Source: Trichomonas vaginalis G3
Taxonomy: Eukaryota; Parabasalia; Trichomonadida; Trichomonadidae
Direction of reading: 5' to 3'
DNA length: 64,000 bases
NCBI RefSeq assembly: GCF_026262505.1
Contig: NC_067205.1
Coordinates: 12,524,001-12,588,000, forward strand
Position 1 is the first letter of the stretch. Each line of letters opens with the position of its first letter. This document shows positions 12,780 to 21,886 of the stretch, piece after piece. Below the pieces are notes generated by a model. The model saw only the letters and a program-made list of their open reading frames with translations, did no database searches and had not been told where the DNA came from. The position numbers and the translations under genes are program-made.

Positions 12780-13535
12780 ATGAGAAACGTTTTAACATTA
12801 CCAGAAGCTCAAGCATATGCCAAACGTCATGGTCCAAATTGGGAAGCACACGAAGCAGACATTACGGGTCCAAATGGAAAACCCGATGGTATAAATGAAG
12901 TTTTCGTTACTGATGGTCAAGGTAATATTAAAGTCATAAATGGTTACAAATTAACTATATCTGATTATCCTAAACGTAAAGCATATAATGAACGTTATCC
13001 TATGCAATTTGATGAAAATGGAAAAGCTGTTAAACAATACATTGGAGAAGGTGAAAATGGTCCAATTAATTCATACCGTCATAATCCATATTCTTATTTC
13101 AATGAAGAATTAAATGCTATTGAAGAGGGACCGGATGGATTACCACGATATTCTAACCAGTTTGATGGTCAATATGCAAATATTAGACCCGAAATTTCAG
13201 CTAAGAAATTCTTTAAAGTTGCTTTATTCGATCCAGTTTTCGCAAATGTTAAAGATGAACTTAAACAGCAATTCCAACCAATTATAGTAGCAAGAATTGC
13301 ATCGGGTGCTTTATCTCAAGCATTCAAAGATTTAATTAAGAAACCATTATATCAGCAACGAGGTTTAACTTATGATTTAGTTAAGGAATCAGATAAAAGA
13401 AAATTTGAGAAATCAGATGATTATAAGAATGCAATTAATGAATATATTAGGTCTATTAATTTCGATGAAACAGCTAAAAATCAACTTCATGAACAAATAC
13501 AGGGAATAATAGATTCAAAAGTTCCAGTAAAATAA
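12780..13535 (+). CDS. Conserved Polinton protein of unknown function, N terminus disrupted
   Basis: 251 residues from the first in-frame ATG: MRNVLTLPEAQAYAKRHGPNW, then a glycine/aspartate-rich part (DITGPNGKPDGINEVFVTDG) and a helical C-terminal half. Upstream, another frame (from about 12728) reads KELVHIVAGLQKDVKTNEKR and looks like the original coiled N terminus, so a one-base shift near 12790 probably removed it. An earlier ATG at 12634 behind a T-rich leader marks the likely original start. Position among structural genes suggests a virion component; no family is recognised. Confidence 0.55.
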   Translation: MRNVLTLPEAQAYAKRHGPNWEAHEADITGPNGKPDGINEVFVTDGQGNIKVINGYKLTISDYPKRKAYNERYPMQFDENGKAVKQYIGEGENGPINSYRHNPYSYFNEELNAIEEGPDGLPRYSNQFDGQYANIRPEISAKKFFKVALFDPVFANVKDELKQQFQPIIVARIASGALSQAFKDLIKKPLYQQRGLTYDLVKESDKRKFEKSDDYKNAINEYIRSINFDETAKNQLHEQIQGIIDSKVPVK

Positions 13536-13567
13536 AAGTTTAAATATATTTTTTTATTCGATTATAA

Positions 13568-14248
13568 ATGAGAAGACGTTTCACTAATCAAAAGAACACT
13601 AACGCAAAAGCAGAGATTACGGTTGGTTATAACGTAAATGATGATAAATCACGAATTATTCAAAATGTTAAAGTTAATGTTAGCCCTGAATTAACAAGGT
13701 CAGCAACTCAACCAAATTTATTAACTCGTGACTTACCGAAGAATGAGGGGAATGAGGAGAATGAAGAAAACTATGAGAATGGAGACCCAATCATTTTATC
13801 TGAACCTGGTAAAGAACCCGTTGAAATTCCCACTTATCCAACATACCCCCCACCTCTTTCATCAAACATCGAGAACCCATATAAAATAGACATTAATTCT
13901 GAATTAATGAAAATTTACCGTGATATAATAACTGATAATTATGATTCAATAATAAATTTAATTGACCAATCCGGTTTAATTATTTTACCTTATGAATCAT
14001 TAATTCGCATTATCGCCATTCTTTGTGATGTTCAAGATTCAGACGTTAAGATTCAATTTTTCATAGATGATGAGGTTTCATGCTGCGGAACAGTTGCAAA
14101 AATAAATCCTATAAAGGATATTAGCACAATTAAGATATCAAAGAATGGAACAACAACAGAACTTCATTTAACATATAATGATATTTATAATAAAATAGTT
14201 GATGAATATAAAATATCACTTGAAAAATTCTTTGTTAAGGCTATTTAA
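13568..14248 (+). CDS. Polinton structural-cluster protein with CCG motif
   Basis: 226 residues: a basic start (MRRRFTNQKN), a low-complexity acidic and proline-rich middle (NEGNEENEENYENGD, YPTYPPPLSS) and a folded C-terminal domain of about 120 residues. That domain matches the Polinton-2 protein at 37225: a helix pair (IYRDIITDNYDSIINLIDQSGLI), then DDEVSCCGTVAKINPIK, and an ending KIVDEYKISLEKFFV. In Polinton-2 the corresponding pieces are IECCGQTPLFMKIGNIRI and KLSTEYKLCLKYVLV. Conservation between diverged elements argues for a real function, probably in the virion. Its stop overlaps the convergent next gene by four bases. Confidence 0.65.
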   Translation: MRRRFTNQKNTNAKAEITVGYNVNDDKSRIIQNVKVNVSPELTRSATQPNLLTRDLPKNEGNEENEENYENGDPIILSEPGKEPVEIPTYPTYPPPLSSNIENPYKIDINSELMKIYRDIITDNYDSIINLIDQSGLIILPYESLIRIIAILCDVQDSDVKIQFFIDDEVSCCGTVAKINPIKDISTIKISKNGTTTELHLTYNDIYNKIVDEYKISLEKFFVKAI

Positions 14249-14724
14249 TATTCAAGCATTAACATTATCGAATAATAATCCTTTGAATCATAATCAATAA
14301 TAATTGACCTTTCACCAGTTTCTATCGTTTGTTTTATTTCTTTTTGTTCCCCACTATCCGGATCGGACATTGTAATTGTTTTTGTTATAGTATCAGCTTT
14401 ATCTTTAACTTCAATCTTTTTTCCATCGGGATATTTAAACCAAAATTCCAAAAATTCGATATTGTCAATCTGTTCATATTTTAATCTATCAATTACATTT
14501 TTAATACCATCTGAAAATCTTATGAAATGGTCATTATATGGGTTTGATTGAACTAAATTTGAATGAAGTGAAATATAACCTGTTGATGAATATGACATCG
14601 ACTCATATTTTCTGAAAACACTAAAATTTATAACATGAATGAATTTCTTATTCGTTGAATTTATGAATTCTTGAGGTAATCTTATTCTAGTTTTATTTAT
14701 CACTGGAAAATAACGCTTTACCAT
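14245..14724 (-). CDS. Minor capsid-like protein A
   Basis: 159 residues from the ATG at 14724 (MVKRYFPVINKTRIRLPQEF); the longer open frame lacks an ATG. It is beta-rich: NKKFIHVINFSVFRKYESMS, then FLEFWFKYPDGKKIEV, ending DYDSKDYYSIMLMLEY. The pattern of P..F, charged turn, NKK.I.I and R, and an ending with D-KD, resembles the Polinton-2 proteins at 34947-35826 and 48349-49206, so these form one family. Size and place suit the single jelly-roll minor (penton) protein of Polintons; this is inference. It is divergent from the next gene with 19 bases between starts. Confidence 0.5.
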   Translation of the reverse strand: MVKRYFPVINKTRIRLPQEFINSTNKKFIHVINFSVFRKYESMSYSSTGYISLHSNLVQSNPYNDHFIRFSDGIKNVIDRLKYEQIDNIEFLEFWFKYPDGKKIEVKDKADTITKTITMSDPDSGEQKEIKQTIETGERSIIIDYDSKDYYSIMLMLEY

Positions 14725-14743
14725 ATTTTTAATCGTAATAAAA
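14725..14743. promoter_or_regulatory. Compact divergent promoter region
   Basis: Only 19 AT-rich bases separate the start codons of two divergent structural genes. Polinton-2 has the same arrangement with 16 and 17 bases (35827-35842, 38804-38820), so both genes must be transcribed from signals within or beyond these tiny spacers. Confidence 0.45.
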
Positions 14744-15454
14744 ATGTCAATTATCAATATTATTTCGAATAATAGTTGTGAATTAAATTTAACAGTTAGC
14801 GGAATTTATAATGTTACTCTCGTTTCTGTGAGTGGTAAATTTAATCCCATTCTTTTAGACCCTTCAGATTATATATCATTTATTAAAGATGACCATGAAA
14901 AAACGTATGATATGTATATAAATAATGTGATAGCGAAATGGGATATTAACACGATTTTAAGTTATTTAAATGAATCATTTATCGTATGGTATGAAGAAAA
15001 TTTTAAATCAAAACCTGATAAACTTTTTGAACTTGATGAAATAAATAACCTTATTAAATTTCCGCTGAAAATTAAATTTTGTACTCCTCATCTTTGTTCA
15101 TTGTTGGGGATATTAAATTTTGAAAAAGATGTTGGGGATGTTTTGTATTCTGACACTGGTTCCAATTTCATTTTAATCAAATGTGATAAAGTTAATACCC
15201 CAATGAGATTTTCACATCAAACATTAGACCCTAACTCTTACCCATCAATACAAAACATTTTATCCATCAACTTAAACACATTTTCTTTATCATATCCGTT
15301 TCAATTATCCGGTAATTCATTTATTCTTCATTCAAAAGATTTATCAAATATTAAATTTAGAATAACTGACCTATTTGATTGTGATTTAGAATTTATGAAT
15401 GAAATATTATGGCAATTTCAAATAGAGAAAATAGCTGATGAGATAACGGATTAA
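14744..15454 (+). CDS. Minor capsid-like protein B
   Basis: 236 residues starting MSIINIISNNSCELNLTVSG, beta-rich and without enzyme motifs. It aligns with the Polinton-2 protein at 38039-38803: the segment CTPHLCSLLGILNFEKD matches RMSHRVQLLLGAYHMTF, and the C-terminal segment LSNIKFRITDLFDCDLEF matches LKDMQFRLVDFQGEPVEL. Both lie directly next to the fibre gene, so a vertex or fibre-anchoring role is plausible. A penton-type minor capsid protein is the main hypothesis; no sequence motif proves it. Confidence 0.55.
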   Translation: MSIINIISNNSCELNLTVSGIYNVTLVSVSGKFNPILLDPSDYISFIKDDHEKTYDMYINNVIAKWDINTILSYLNESFIVWYEENFKSKPDKLFELDEINNLIKFPLKIKFCTPHLCSLLGILNFEKDVGDVLYSDTGSNFILIKCDKVNTPMRFSHQTLDPNSYPSIQNILSINLNTFSLSYPFQLSGNSFILHSKDLSNIKFRITDLFDCDLEFMNEILWQFQIEKIADEITD

Positions 15455-15478
15455 ATATTTATTTTTAAATCGTAATAA

Positions 15479-17110
15479 ATGATTAAACAACAGCGACCAC
15501 AGCAACTTAAGGCACAAAGCGCCCAGGTCCTTCAAACCATTACATACGCCATATATGCATATAATTCAAAGATGGCAGAACAAACGCAAAGGTTGAAATA
15601 TGGAGATTTGGAGATAGTATTGAAAAATGACCATTTTGAATTCGTTTGCAAAGGTGGTGCAGTGATATCAAATATAAAAGAAATTTTATTTATGAATTCA
15701 AAAATTAAAGGAATAACAGATGATATAACATCAATTCCACCAGAAGAACAAAGATATTACGCATTAAATGCATTTCCTAAAGTTTTGAAGATTGGAAGAT
15801 TTAATTTAAATGAGGAATTCATAAAAGGTTTCCTTAATGACATAATGAAGAAGGCAGATAAGGAATATGTTAATGGTGAATTAATGAAGAAGGCAAATTT
15901 GGTTTATGTTGATGAAAAAGATAATGAAATTAAAGAAAAGGTTGAATGGTATCATGAATGGGCATCAAATATTTTTAAAACTAAAGCTGATACAGGATGG
16001 GTTTCAGGATGTTTAGACCTTAAAGCAGATAAGGAATATGTTAATGGTGAATTAATGAAGAAGGCAAATTTGGTTTATGTTGATGAAATATACCAAAGTT
16101 TGATAGGAACAACAAAAAATATTGAAACTATTGTTGGTGACTTTTCTGTCAATGAAGAAAATAAATATTTTAGATGGCAGTTTGTACAGTCCTTAAAAAA
16201 TGGTACACGGTGTAAACTCATTCCGAAAAATAACAATGAAATGTATGTAAGCTATAAAAAGAATGATGGTACACAAGTTAAAGTTCCGTTAGACAACAAC
16301 TGCTACTTAAACTTATATGGAGACGAACAAAAGAAATATATAAGAGTTTATGAAATGGCAGATATGACATTGCCTAACCCAGCTCCAGCACCATATTATT
16401 ATGACTATGGAGATAACAATAGAACACCACGTGTAGATGAACAAAAGCTAACATTATATTTAGATTATTATAGATATAAAAGATATAATGCAATAGAAAA
16501 AACGAGAATAGTATATTATTATACAGATGACAGAAATAAATATTATAGTCAAGATTTTACCTACCCTGAAAACATGAGATTATATTATAAAAAATATTCT
16601 GACACAAACCAGAAGAAACCTGAAATAGTTGCACTATATTTTAAGTTCAAAAGAGACAATCCTATATTATCTCATATGTTTGATTTAATGAACCCAGTAG
16701 GTTCTATTTATACATCTATGGATGCAAGAGGTCCTCAAGTAATGTTTGGTGTTGGTGCATGGGAACAAATAGTCGACAGGTTTTTGTATTGTGCAAACTC
16801 TTCAAAGGAAACAGGTGGAAGTAAAACAATTACAGGCGAAAATTTACCTGCACACAGTCACTACATAGATTTAAGCACATCTCAAGCAGGTTGGCATAAG
16901 CATAGATATTGGGATTGGTTAGGAATGACAAAAGGTAAAGGATATGATGTTAAAGACGACGTTAAGTTTGCTATAAATTGCTACTGGAGTGACACTCAGG
17001 GAGAAGGAAACCATACACATTTCGTTTCAGGATATACACAAACAACGGGACAAAGTAAAGAATACATGCCACCTTACATGACAGTTTACGCATGGTATAG
17101 AGTTCAATGA
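15479..17110 (+). CDS. Fibre/spike protein with phage-type C-terminal tip
   Basis: 543 residues. The N terminus (QVLQTITYAIYAYNSKMAEQ) resembles the start of the Polinton-2 fibre (SIAAYAYETNEARRA) and may anchor to the capsid. The shaft includes two copies of KADKEYVNGELMKKANLVYV (about residues 123-142 and 182-201). The last 140 residues are a compact module: NPVGSIYTSMDARGP, FGVGAWEQIVDRFLY, ETGGSK, NLPAHSH, a histidine-rich loop, and YMPPYMTVYAWYRVQ. This matches the T4 gp10-like C-terminal/phage fibre tip family (PVGS, GTW, TGG, PAHTH, PPY), which binds receptors or metal ions at the tip. A T-rich leader with TAATAAATG context precedes the start. Likely the receptor-binding fibre of the virus form. 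Confidence 0.8.
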   Translation: MIKQQRPQQLKAQSAQVLQTITYAIYAYNSKMAEQTQRLKYGDLEIVLKNDHFEFVCKGGAVISNIKEILFMNSKIKGITDDITSIPPEEQRYYALNAFPKVLKIGRFNLNEEFIKGFLNDIMKKADKEYVNGELMKKANLVYVDEKDNEIKEKVEWYHEWASNIFKTKADTGWVSGCLDLKADKEYVNGELMKKANLVYVDEIYQSLIGTTKNIETIVGDFSVNEENKYFRWQFVQSLKNGTRCKLIPKNNNEMYVSYKKNDGTQVKVPLDNNCYLNLYGDEQKKYIRVYEMADMTLPNPAPAPYYYDYGDNNRTPRVDEQKLTLYLDYYRYKRYNAIEKTRIVYYYTDDRNKYYSQDFTYPENMRLYYKKYSDTNQKKPEIVALYFKFKRDNPILSHMFDLMNPVGSIYTSMDARGPQVMFGVGAWEQIVDRFLYCANSSKETGGSKTITGENLPAHSHYIDLSTSQAGWHKHRYWDWLGMTKGKGYDVKDDVKFAINCYWSDTQGEGNHTHFVSGYTQTTGQSKEYMPPYMTVYAWYRVQ

Positions 17111-17141
17111 ACGCTCAATGTTTGTAAAAAAACTTTAGAAC

Positions 17142-17170
17142 GGACTGAAAGTCCTGAGCTCCAAAAGAGC
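17142..17170. other. Paired small stem-loops after the fibre gene
   Basis: Two tight hairpins: GGACT-GAA-AGTCC (17142-17154) and GCTC-CAAAA-GAGC (17158-17170). Paired short hairpins also follow the Polinton-2 fibre and other genes there. A role in transcript 3' ends is possible. Confidence 0.4.
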
Positions 17171-17205
17171 GAACGGAAAAATTTAAATTTTTATTTTTAG
17201 TATAA

Positions 17206-17358
17206 ATGAAGATTCTACCATATGGTGTTATTGGAAGAGATAAAGATGGAAACCCAATATTTGATCCAAAGTTAAAATTAAAGTTACTGACAAGACAACA
17301 ACTTGAAAAGTTGCTGAAACCAAAACAGGATGAGAAAATGAGAAAGAGAAAAATTTAA
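17206..17358 (+). CDS. Small basic protein, family member 1
   Basis: 50 codons starting MKILPYGVIGRDKDGNPIF and ending with a very basic tail (EKMRKRKI). The centre KLLTRQQLEKLLK matches the motif in the proteins at 17378 (KLLTKDELNKMI) and 21472 (IITREEMIKMM), so these three form a small paralogous family. Leader TTTAAATTTTTATTTTTAGTATAAATG is shared almost exactly with the next gene. Possibly a DNA-binding core protein; unproven. Confidence 0.55.
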   Translation: MKILPYGVIGRDKDGNPIFDPKLKLKLLTRQQLEKLLKPKQDEKMRKRKI

Positions 17359-17377
17359 ATTTTTATTTTTATCATAA

Positions 17378-17635
17378 ATGACAAAATTAATTAAACCAAC
17401 TATTTCTAAATTAATGATACCAATGAAATCATTTCATGGAGTACTTATCCCAGGTTCTTCACAATTAGCCGGGGCAAGTGTTGTGACTCAAGGTGGAACA
17501 TTAGCGAATCCATTTAAATTATTAACTAAAGATGAACTTAATAAAATGATAACAAAATTTTATTTCAGTGCTACCGGGTCACCAGGTCACCGGGTCACCG
17601 GGTCACCAGGTAATTTAACTTCTTTTAAAAAATGA
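17378..17635 (+). CDS. Small Polinton protein, family member 2, with repeat-derived tail
   Basis: 85 codons: MTKLIKPTISKLMIPMKSF, then KLLTKDELNKMITKFYF, then a tail encoded by the GGTCACC repeat (TGSPGHRVTGSPG). The KLLTKDELNKMI motif links it to the genes at 17206 and 21472. The tail seems acquired by repeat invasion: the same bases recur as non-coding repeats at 18427-18734 and inverted at 21151-21435. The leader matches that of the upstream gene. Function unknown. Confidence 0.5.
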   Translation: MTKLIKPTISKLMIPMKSFHGVLIPGSSQLAGASVVTQGGTLANPFKLLTKDELNKMITKFYFSATGSPGHRVTGSPGNLTSFKK

Positions 17636-17679
17636 GACAACATGACATTTTGACAACATCACTGGAGGAAGGCGATAAT

Positions 17680-17691
17680 AAAGTTAGTTTT
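17680..17691 (+). promoter_or_regulatory. AAAGTTAGTTTT box upstream of KilA-N gene
   Basis: The box is followed by a T-rich leader and lies about 41 bases before the start codon. The same box occurs at 18761, 43040, 43883 and 45164, each 32-41 bases upstream of a regulatory, replication or associated gene. It is absent before the structural genes that I checked. Confidence 0.5.
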
Positions 17692-17718
17692 AAAATTATT
17701 TTTATTTTTTTATTTTGT

Positions 17719-17724
17719 ATGTAA
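17719..17724 (+). promoter_or_regulatory. Start-stop minimal upstream ORF (ATGTAA)
   Basis: ATG followed directly by TAA lies eight bases before the KilA-N start codon. The same arrangement is found at 43077-43082 and 45200-45205 before the other KilA-N-type genes. Start-stop elements elsewhere stall ribosomes and damp downstream translation. It could instead be a variant of the T-rich/TATAAATG promoter motif. Confidence 0.45.
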
Positions 17725-17732
17725 GAACAGAA

Positions 17733-18398
17733 ATGTCAGTCGAAGCACAGACGTTCACAAACAAATCTAATGGTGAAACATTCACAAAAGGCAGTTATAA
17801 TGGTATTGAAGTCTTACGTAGAGACAAGGATGGTTACATTAATGCAACAAAGATGGCAAGAGAAGCGGGAAGGTTAAACCATTTAAACAGATTTCTCAAT
17901 AGTACTAAAATGCAGGAAATTCTTAAGTTTTGGATGAACGAATACGGTCGAGCCAAAAGTGGCTCAACCTCAAAACAAGCATTTTATGAGCTTACTAAGG
18001 GTGTTATAAATGAATTCAAAGGTATTTACATATATCCTGACCTAGTTCATTTTGTTGCTGAATGGTGCTCAGTAAAGTATGCATTTTATGTCAAAGATAT
18101 TATGAACTCCATAGACAAGAAAGTTCATAAGAAATTAGATGAAGAAGAACTCGAAGATACAGTAGAGAATGCTAAACATTTGTTTGAAGAAGAAGTTGGA
18201 AAAATGTGCGAAAAACAATTAGAACATGAACATGAGATATGTTATGGTTATAGAGATTCTTCATACGAACTAGACCAATGGGAACAAGAAGATTTAAAGA
18301 GAGAATTTAGAGAATATGAACTCGCTAAGATAGCATTTGAAGCTGCAGAAAAGAAGTTAAAAGTTTGGGGTCGTTTTGTACAAAAATATTGTGAGTAA
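17733..18398 (+). CDS. KilA-N domain DNA-binding protein
   Basis: 221 residues from the ATG at 17733. Residues about 8-40 (FTNKSNGETFTKGSYNGIEV, DKDGYINATKM) form the start of a KilA-N domain; the core continues to GIYIYPDLVHFVAEWCSVKYAFYV, the usual closing helices. The last ~95 residues are a charged coiled region ending KLKVWGRFVQKYCE. KilA-N proteins of large DNA viruses and phages bind DNA and regulate genes or replication. Compared with the Polinton-2 gene at 43091, the first ~43 and last ~95 residues are nearly identical, also at DNA level, while the centre (about residues 44-125) is quite different. The gene therefore looks like a shuffled cassette. Confidence 0.85.
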   Translation: MSVEAQTFTNKSNGETFTKGSYNGIEVLRRDKDGYINATKMAREAGRLNHLNRFLNSTKMQEILKFWMNEYGRAKSGSTSKQAFYELTKGVINEFKGIYIYPDLVHFVAEWCSVKYAFYVKDIMNSIDKKVHKKLDEEELEDTVENAKHLFEEEVGKMCEKQLEHEHEICYGYRDSSYELDQWEQEDLKREFREYELAKIAFEAAEKKLKVWGRFVQKYCE

Positions 18399-18426
18399 AT
18401 GAACCATTTATTTTTATCATAAACGA

Positions 18427-18734
18427 CTGGAAATATGTTTTATCGTTAATGTTTACGTTAATGGTTTCAGGTTATTCAATAATTAATTATTTTTGAATAA
18501 CTGATGGGGTCACCGGGTCACCAGGTCACCAGGTAATTTAACTTCTCTGAAAAAATGAGACAACATGACATTTTGACAACAGTCCTGGAAATATGTTTTA
18601 TCGTTAATGTTTATGTTAATGGTTTCAGGTTATTCAATAATTAATTATTTTTGAATAACTGATGGGGTCACCAGGTCACCAGGTAATTTAACTTCTCTGA
18701 AAAAATGAGACAACATGACATTTTGACAACAGTC
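18427..18734 (+). repeat. Two tandem ~155-bp units with GGTCACC arrays
   Basis: Two consecutive units (18427-18584 and 18585-18734) each run from CTGGAAATATGTTTTATCG through TTATTCAATAATTAATTA, a short array of GGTCACC(A/G) repeats and ATGAGACAACATGACATTTT. They differ mainly in the number of GGTCACC copies. A shorter piece lies at 17575-17665, and inverted copies lie at 21151-21435 beyond the primase-helicase. The unit contains an internal palindrome around TTCAATAATTAATTATTTTTGAA. Confidence 0.85.
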
Positions 18735-18760
18735 CTGGAAATATGATGCAGTCCAAAAAT

Positions 18761-18772
18761 AAAGTTAGTTTT
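18761..18772 (+). promoter_or_regulatory. AAAGTTAGTTTT box upstream of primase-helicase
   Basis: Same box as before the KilA-N genes, 32 bases ahead of the primase start codon and followed by the same T-rich leader. Confidence 0.5.
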
Positions 18773-18804
18773 AAAATTATTTTTATTTTTTTATTCCTAT
18801 ATAA

Positions 18805-21114
18805 ATGACGGCAACAAACAACAACAGCAACTTTATCGTTTCTGATAAAAAAGTTATTGATTCATTAGTTGAGGAATTAGTTGTGGCAGAAACTAAAACC
18901 CTCAACGAAAGAATTGGTGAAAACATGATTGATTTACATAACTACCTCAAACATGATGGAGGAAGAGGAAGGAAAACTGGTACGGCTTTATTAGTAAATA
19001 AAATATCAAATTTAACGATTATAGATGTTGATATCAATAAATCGTACAATGATGAACTTAAAGAAACAGTTAGAAAAGACATTCTATCAAAACTTTCAGA
19101 TAAAGATGTTATCGTTAAAACCGCTTCAGGAGGTCTTCACATTTATTGCAACACTAATTTCTTCTATGCAGTTTCGAACAGAATGATTAAATGTTATTCC
19201 TGCAATGATTACGATATTGACATAATGACTTCTATGGATGATTCAAAGCGTTCATTAGTGGTTATGGCTGATTCAAGAGTTCGCAAGAATGCAACAGAAC
19301 CACAATACATACTCATTCATTCGTGGAAGTTACGATTCAACATTAACTAGAACAGTGAATGATATATTAAATGATTTGAATATTAAGGTAAGAGTTGAAC
19401 AGAAGAATGAAGAAATAAAGAGTATAATGAATGAAAACAAAGATGTAAACATTGACGATAAACTTGCCCAGAGCATAGTTGATGGCATCAGTGATTTTGA
19501 AGTACATAATGACGGTGGAAACATGAATTTAGAAAAAGAAGTTACATTATTCACACTGTTTCAAGCAATTAATTCGTTACCTAATCATTTAATTAATGAA
19601 GCATACGATAACGTTTATAACTTCTGCAGTTTAACAGAAAATGCAAAAAGTAATTTTGATAAAGCACGTAATAGATATGCACATTTAATGACTTCTCCAT
19701 TTGTTTTGGTGAAGATTCTAAAACTATATCAAAAGGAATATTATGATGAATATGTTTTGCCTTTATTACGTAAGCCAAAAATAACATTTGATATAAAACT
19801 TGATGACTCGTTTTTGATAACAGATATTAGACGCAAGGCTGAAAATCATCAGTATAAAAACAGTTCTGAAGTAATTGAGGATTTATCACGTGTAATCCGT
19901 TTTGTAGATTGTGGAAATAAATACTTCATTCAAAAGGACTATAATATCCACGACAAAATGAATCAAATATCATTCGTTCTTCAATCAAACATGAAAGAGT
20001 CACTCAAAATGATTAAATTATTTAAAGAAGAAGGTAAAACCATAACAGCATGGGATGTACTACTAAATCAATTGTCTTCATTAACCGTTAAGGTGTTTGC
20101 TTTAAATCTGATTCCCCAGATGTTTTCTCAACGTTTCAAGGTTATAAATACAACATTCTCGAAAAACCAGATTACTCAAAAATTGAGATGTTTATGAATT
20201 TCATTAAAGAAGCCGTTTGTGATAATAACGATGAAGTGTATAAATACCTACTCGGCTGAATTGCATCAATGATTCAACATCCTGGAATCAAGAATGAAAC
20301 AGCAATTATTTTGAAAGGACTTCAGGGAATAGGTAAAAACAGATTTACAGACATTATTTCTGAACTTCTCGCCGGTTATTCATGCAAAAACATTACTGAA
20401 ATAAGTGAGCTAACAGGTAATTTCAATTCAGTAGTTGAGAATAAAATGTTTCTTGTACTTAATGAACTCAAGAATGTTGGTGAAGACAAACTCGCAAACT
20501 TCAACGCTTTGAAATCAATTATTACGGATAATGAGATTAGAATTAATGAAAAGAATCAACCCAGAAGAACTGCTCAGAACGTTGCAAACTTCATTTTCGT
20601 AACTAATAACGTTTACCCTGTCAAAATTGAAGTTGGAGACAGAAGATATGTAGTTTTAAGAGTTAATGGTAAATTCAAGGGTCAATTTGATTACTTCAAG
20701 AATTTGATGAATTCATGCACTAAGGAATTTTATGATAATTTACTGACGTATTTTATCAATTACGACCTTTCATCATTTAATGTACGAATCATACCGATGA
20801 CTGAAGCCAAACAAGATTTAATTGAATTATCAACAAATCCTTTAGATGTATGGATAAATACACATTATGATGAATTGTGCGCAGGTATGAAGTGTAAAAA
20901 TGCGCTATTCTGCAAACCATCAGACATGAAAGACAAAAACTTTCAAATGAGCATTAAGGATAAATGTGATAGGAAACAAAGAAAAATAGATGGTAAACAG
21001 ACATGGTATTATGTTTTGAAAGAAGAAATGAAAGGATTATATAAACAGGTTGAACCAAACGATAATGAGGATTCATTTACTGACGATGAAATACCTGTAA
21101 ATGAAGCTTTATAA
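18805..21114 (+). pseudogene. Primase-SF3 helicase (replication protein), broken
   Basis: Three pieces in two frames form one former gene of about 770 codons. 18805-19350 is a prim-pol type primase: LTIIDVDINK with the D-x-D metal site, KTASGGLHIYCNT with the sGG-H motif, and DIDIMTS. 19289-20197 is the helical linker. 20269-21114 is a superfamily 3 helicase: Walker A GLQGIGKN, Walker B FLVLNELKN and sensor FIFVTNN. Breaks are a shift near 19300, a shift near 20095, and an in-frame TGA at 20257 in LLG-stop-IASMIQHP, where a tryptophan (TGG) is expected. The normal protein would prime and unwind DNA during element replication. It is flanked by inverted GGTCACC repeats. Confidence 0.85.
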
Positions 21115-21150
21115 AGTATGATTTGAATTTATTTTTGCATTAATTCCCCT

Positions 21151-21435
21151 ATGTTGTCAAAATGTCATGTTGTCTCATTTTTTCAGAGAAGTTAAATTAC
21201 CTGGTGACCTGGTGACCTGGTGACCCCATCAGTTATTCAAAAATAATTAATAAATACCTTCCTCATTAATGTTTTCAGGTTCTTCAATAATGCTTCATAA
21301 GTACCTCTCCCTATGTTGTTGTCAAAATGTCATGTTGTCTCATTTTTTCAGAGAAGTTAAATTACCTGGTGACCTGGTGACCCCATCAGTTATTCAAAAA
21401 TAATTAATTATTGAATAACCTGAAAACATTAACGA
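21151..21435 (-). repeat. Inverted copies of the GGTCACC repeat unit
   Basis: Two copies (about 21151-21262 and 21313-21435) of the unit found at 18427-18734, in opposite orientation, seen as GGTGACC arrays between TTGTCAAAATGTCATGTTG and TTATTCAAAAATAATTAAT. With the left copies they frame the primase-helicase as a 2.4-kb module. Confidence 0.85.
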
Positions 21436-21471
21436 TAAAATAACTGATAACAAAATTTAATTTTTATATAA

Positions 21472-21582
21472 ATGGATACCCCACAAGCTCAAAATTTACC
21501 ACGAATCATAACAAGGGAGGAAATGATAAAAATGATGCAAGAACAAATTAAAAACAACAAACCACGAAAACTGAGAAGATGA
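21472..21582 (+). CDS. Small basic protein, family member 3
   Basis: 36 codons starting MDTPQAQNLPRIITREEMIKMM and ending NNKPRKLRR. It shares the helical motif with the proteins at 17206 and 17378. The leader AATTTAATTTTTATATAAATG is the typical T-rich/TAAATG type. It is convergent with the next gene, with ten bases between stops. Function unknown. Confidence 0.5.
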   Translation: MDTPQAQNLPRIITREEMIKMMQEQIKNNKPRKLRR

Positions 21583-21592
21583 GGAATAAAAA

Positions 21593-21865
21593 TTAAATTT
21601 GGATTGAGTTTAAAAATTCATCTTTATTAAATTCATCTCTTCCAATCAATTTATTTATTCTATTAAATTCTTTTATTTTTGCTTCACTCAGTTTAAGGAT
21701 TGAACGATAAGTTTCTAATTTTTCGATTATTTCTTTCCTCTCTTTATCGTTTTCAGCCCCACCACATTGCTGCTTCTTTTTGCAATAGCATATTTTTGAT
21801 TTAATTTTGTTTAGTTTCTTTTTATATTCATCATCTAGACTCTTGGCAGCTTCATTGTCACTCAT
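21593..21865 (-). CDS. Hypothetical helical cysteine-containing protein
   Basis: 90 residues: MSDNEAAKSLDDEYKKKLNK, a central CYCKKKQQCGG that could bind a metal, and a long helix (ERKEIIEKLETYRSILKL). It directly follows the integrase gene in the same direction, 21 bases upstream of that gene's stop region, and has a T-rich leader. No family recognised. Confidence 0.5.
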   Translation of the reverse strand: MSDNEAAKSLDDEYKKKLNKIKSKICYCKKKQQCGGAENDKERKEIIEKLETYRSILKLSEAKIKEFNRINKLIGRDEFNKDEFLNSIQI

Positions 21866-21886
21866 TTCTTACGAAATAAAAAAAAA

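Noticed and set aside
17575-21430. GGTCACC arrays as a CRISPR-like array
   Set aside because: Units are only 7-8 bases with no unique spacers, occur in inverted blocks, and lie in a eukaryotic element.
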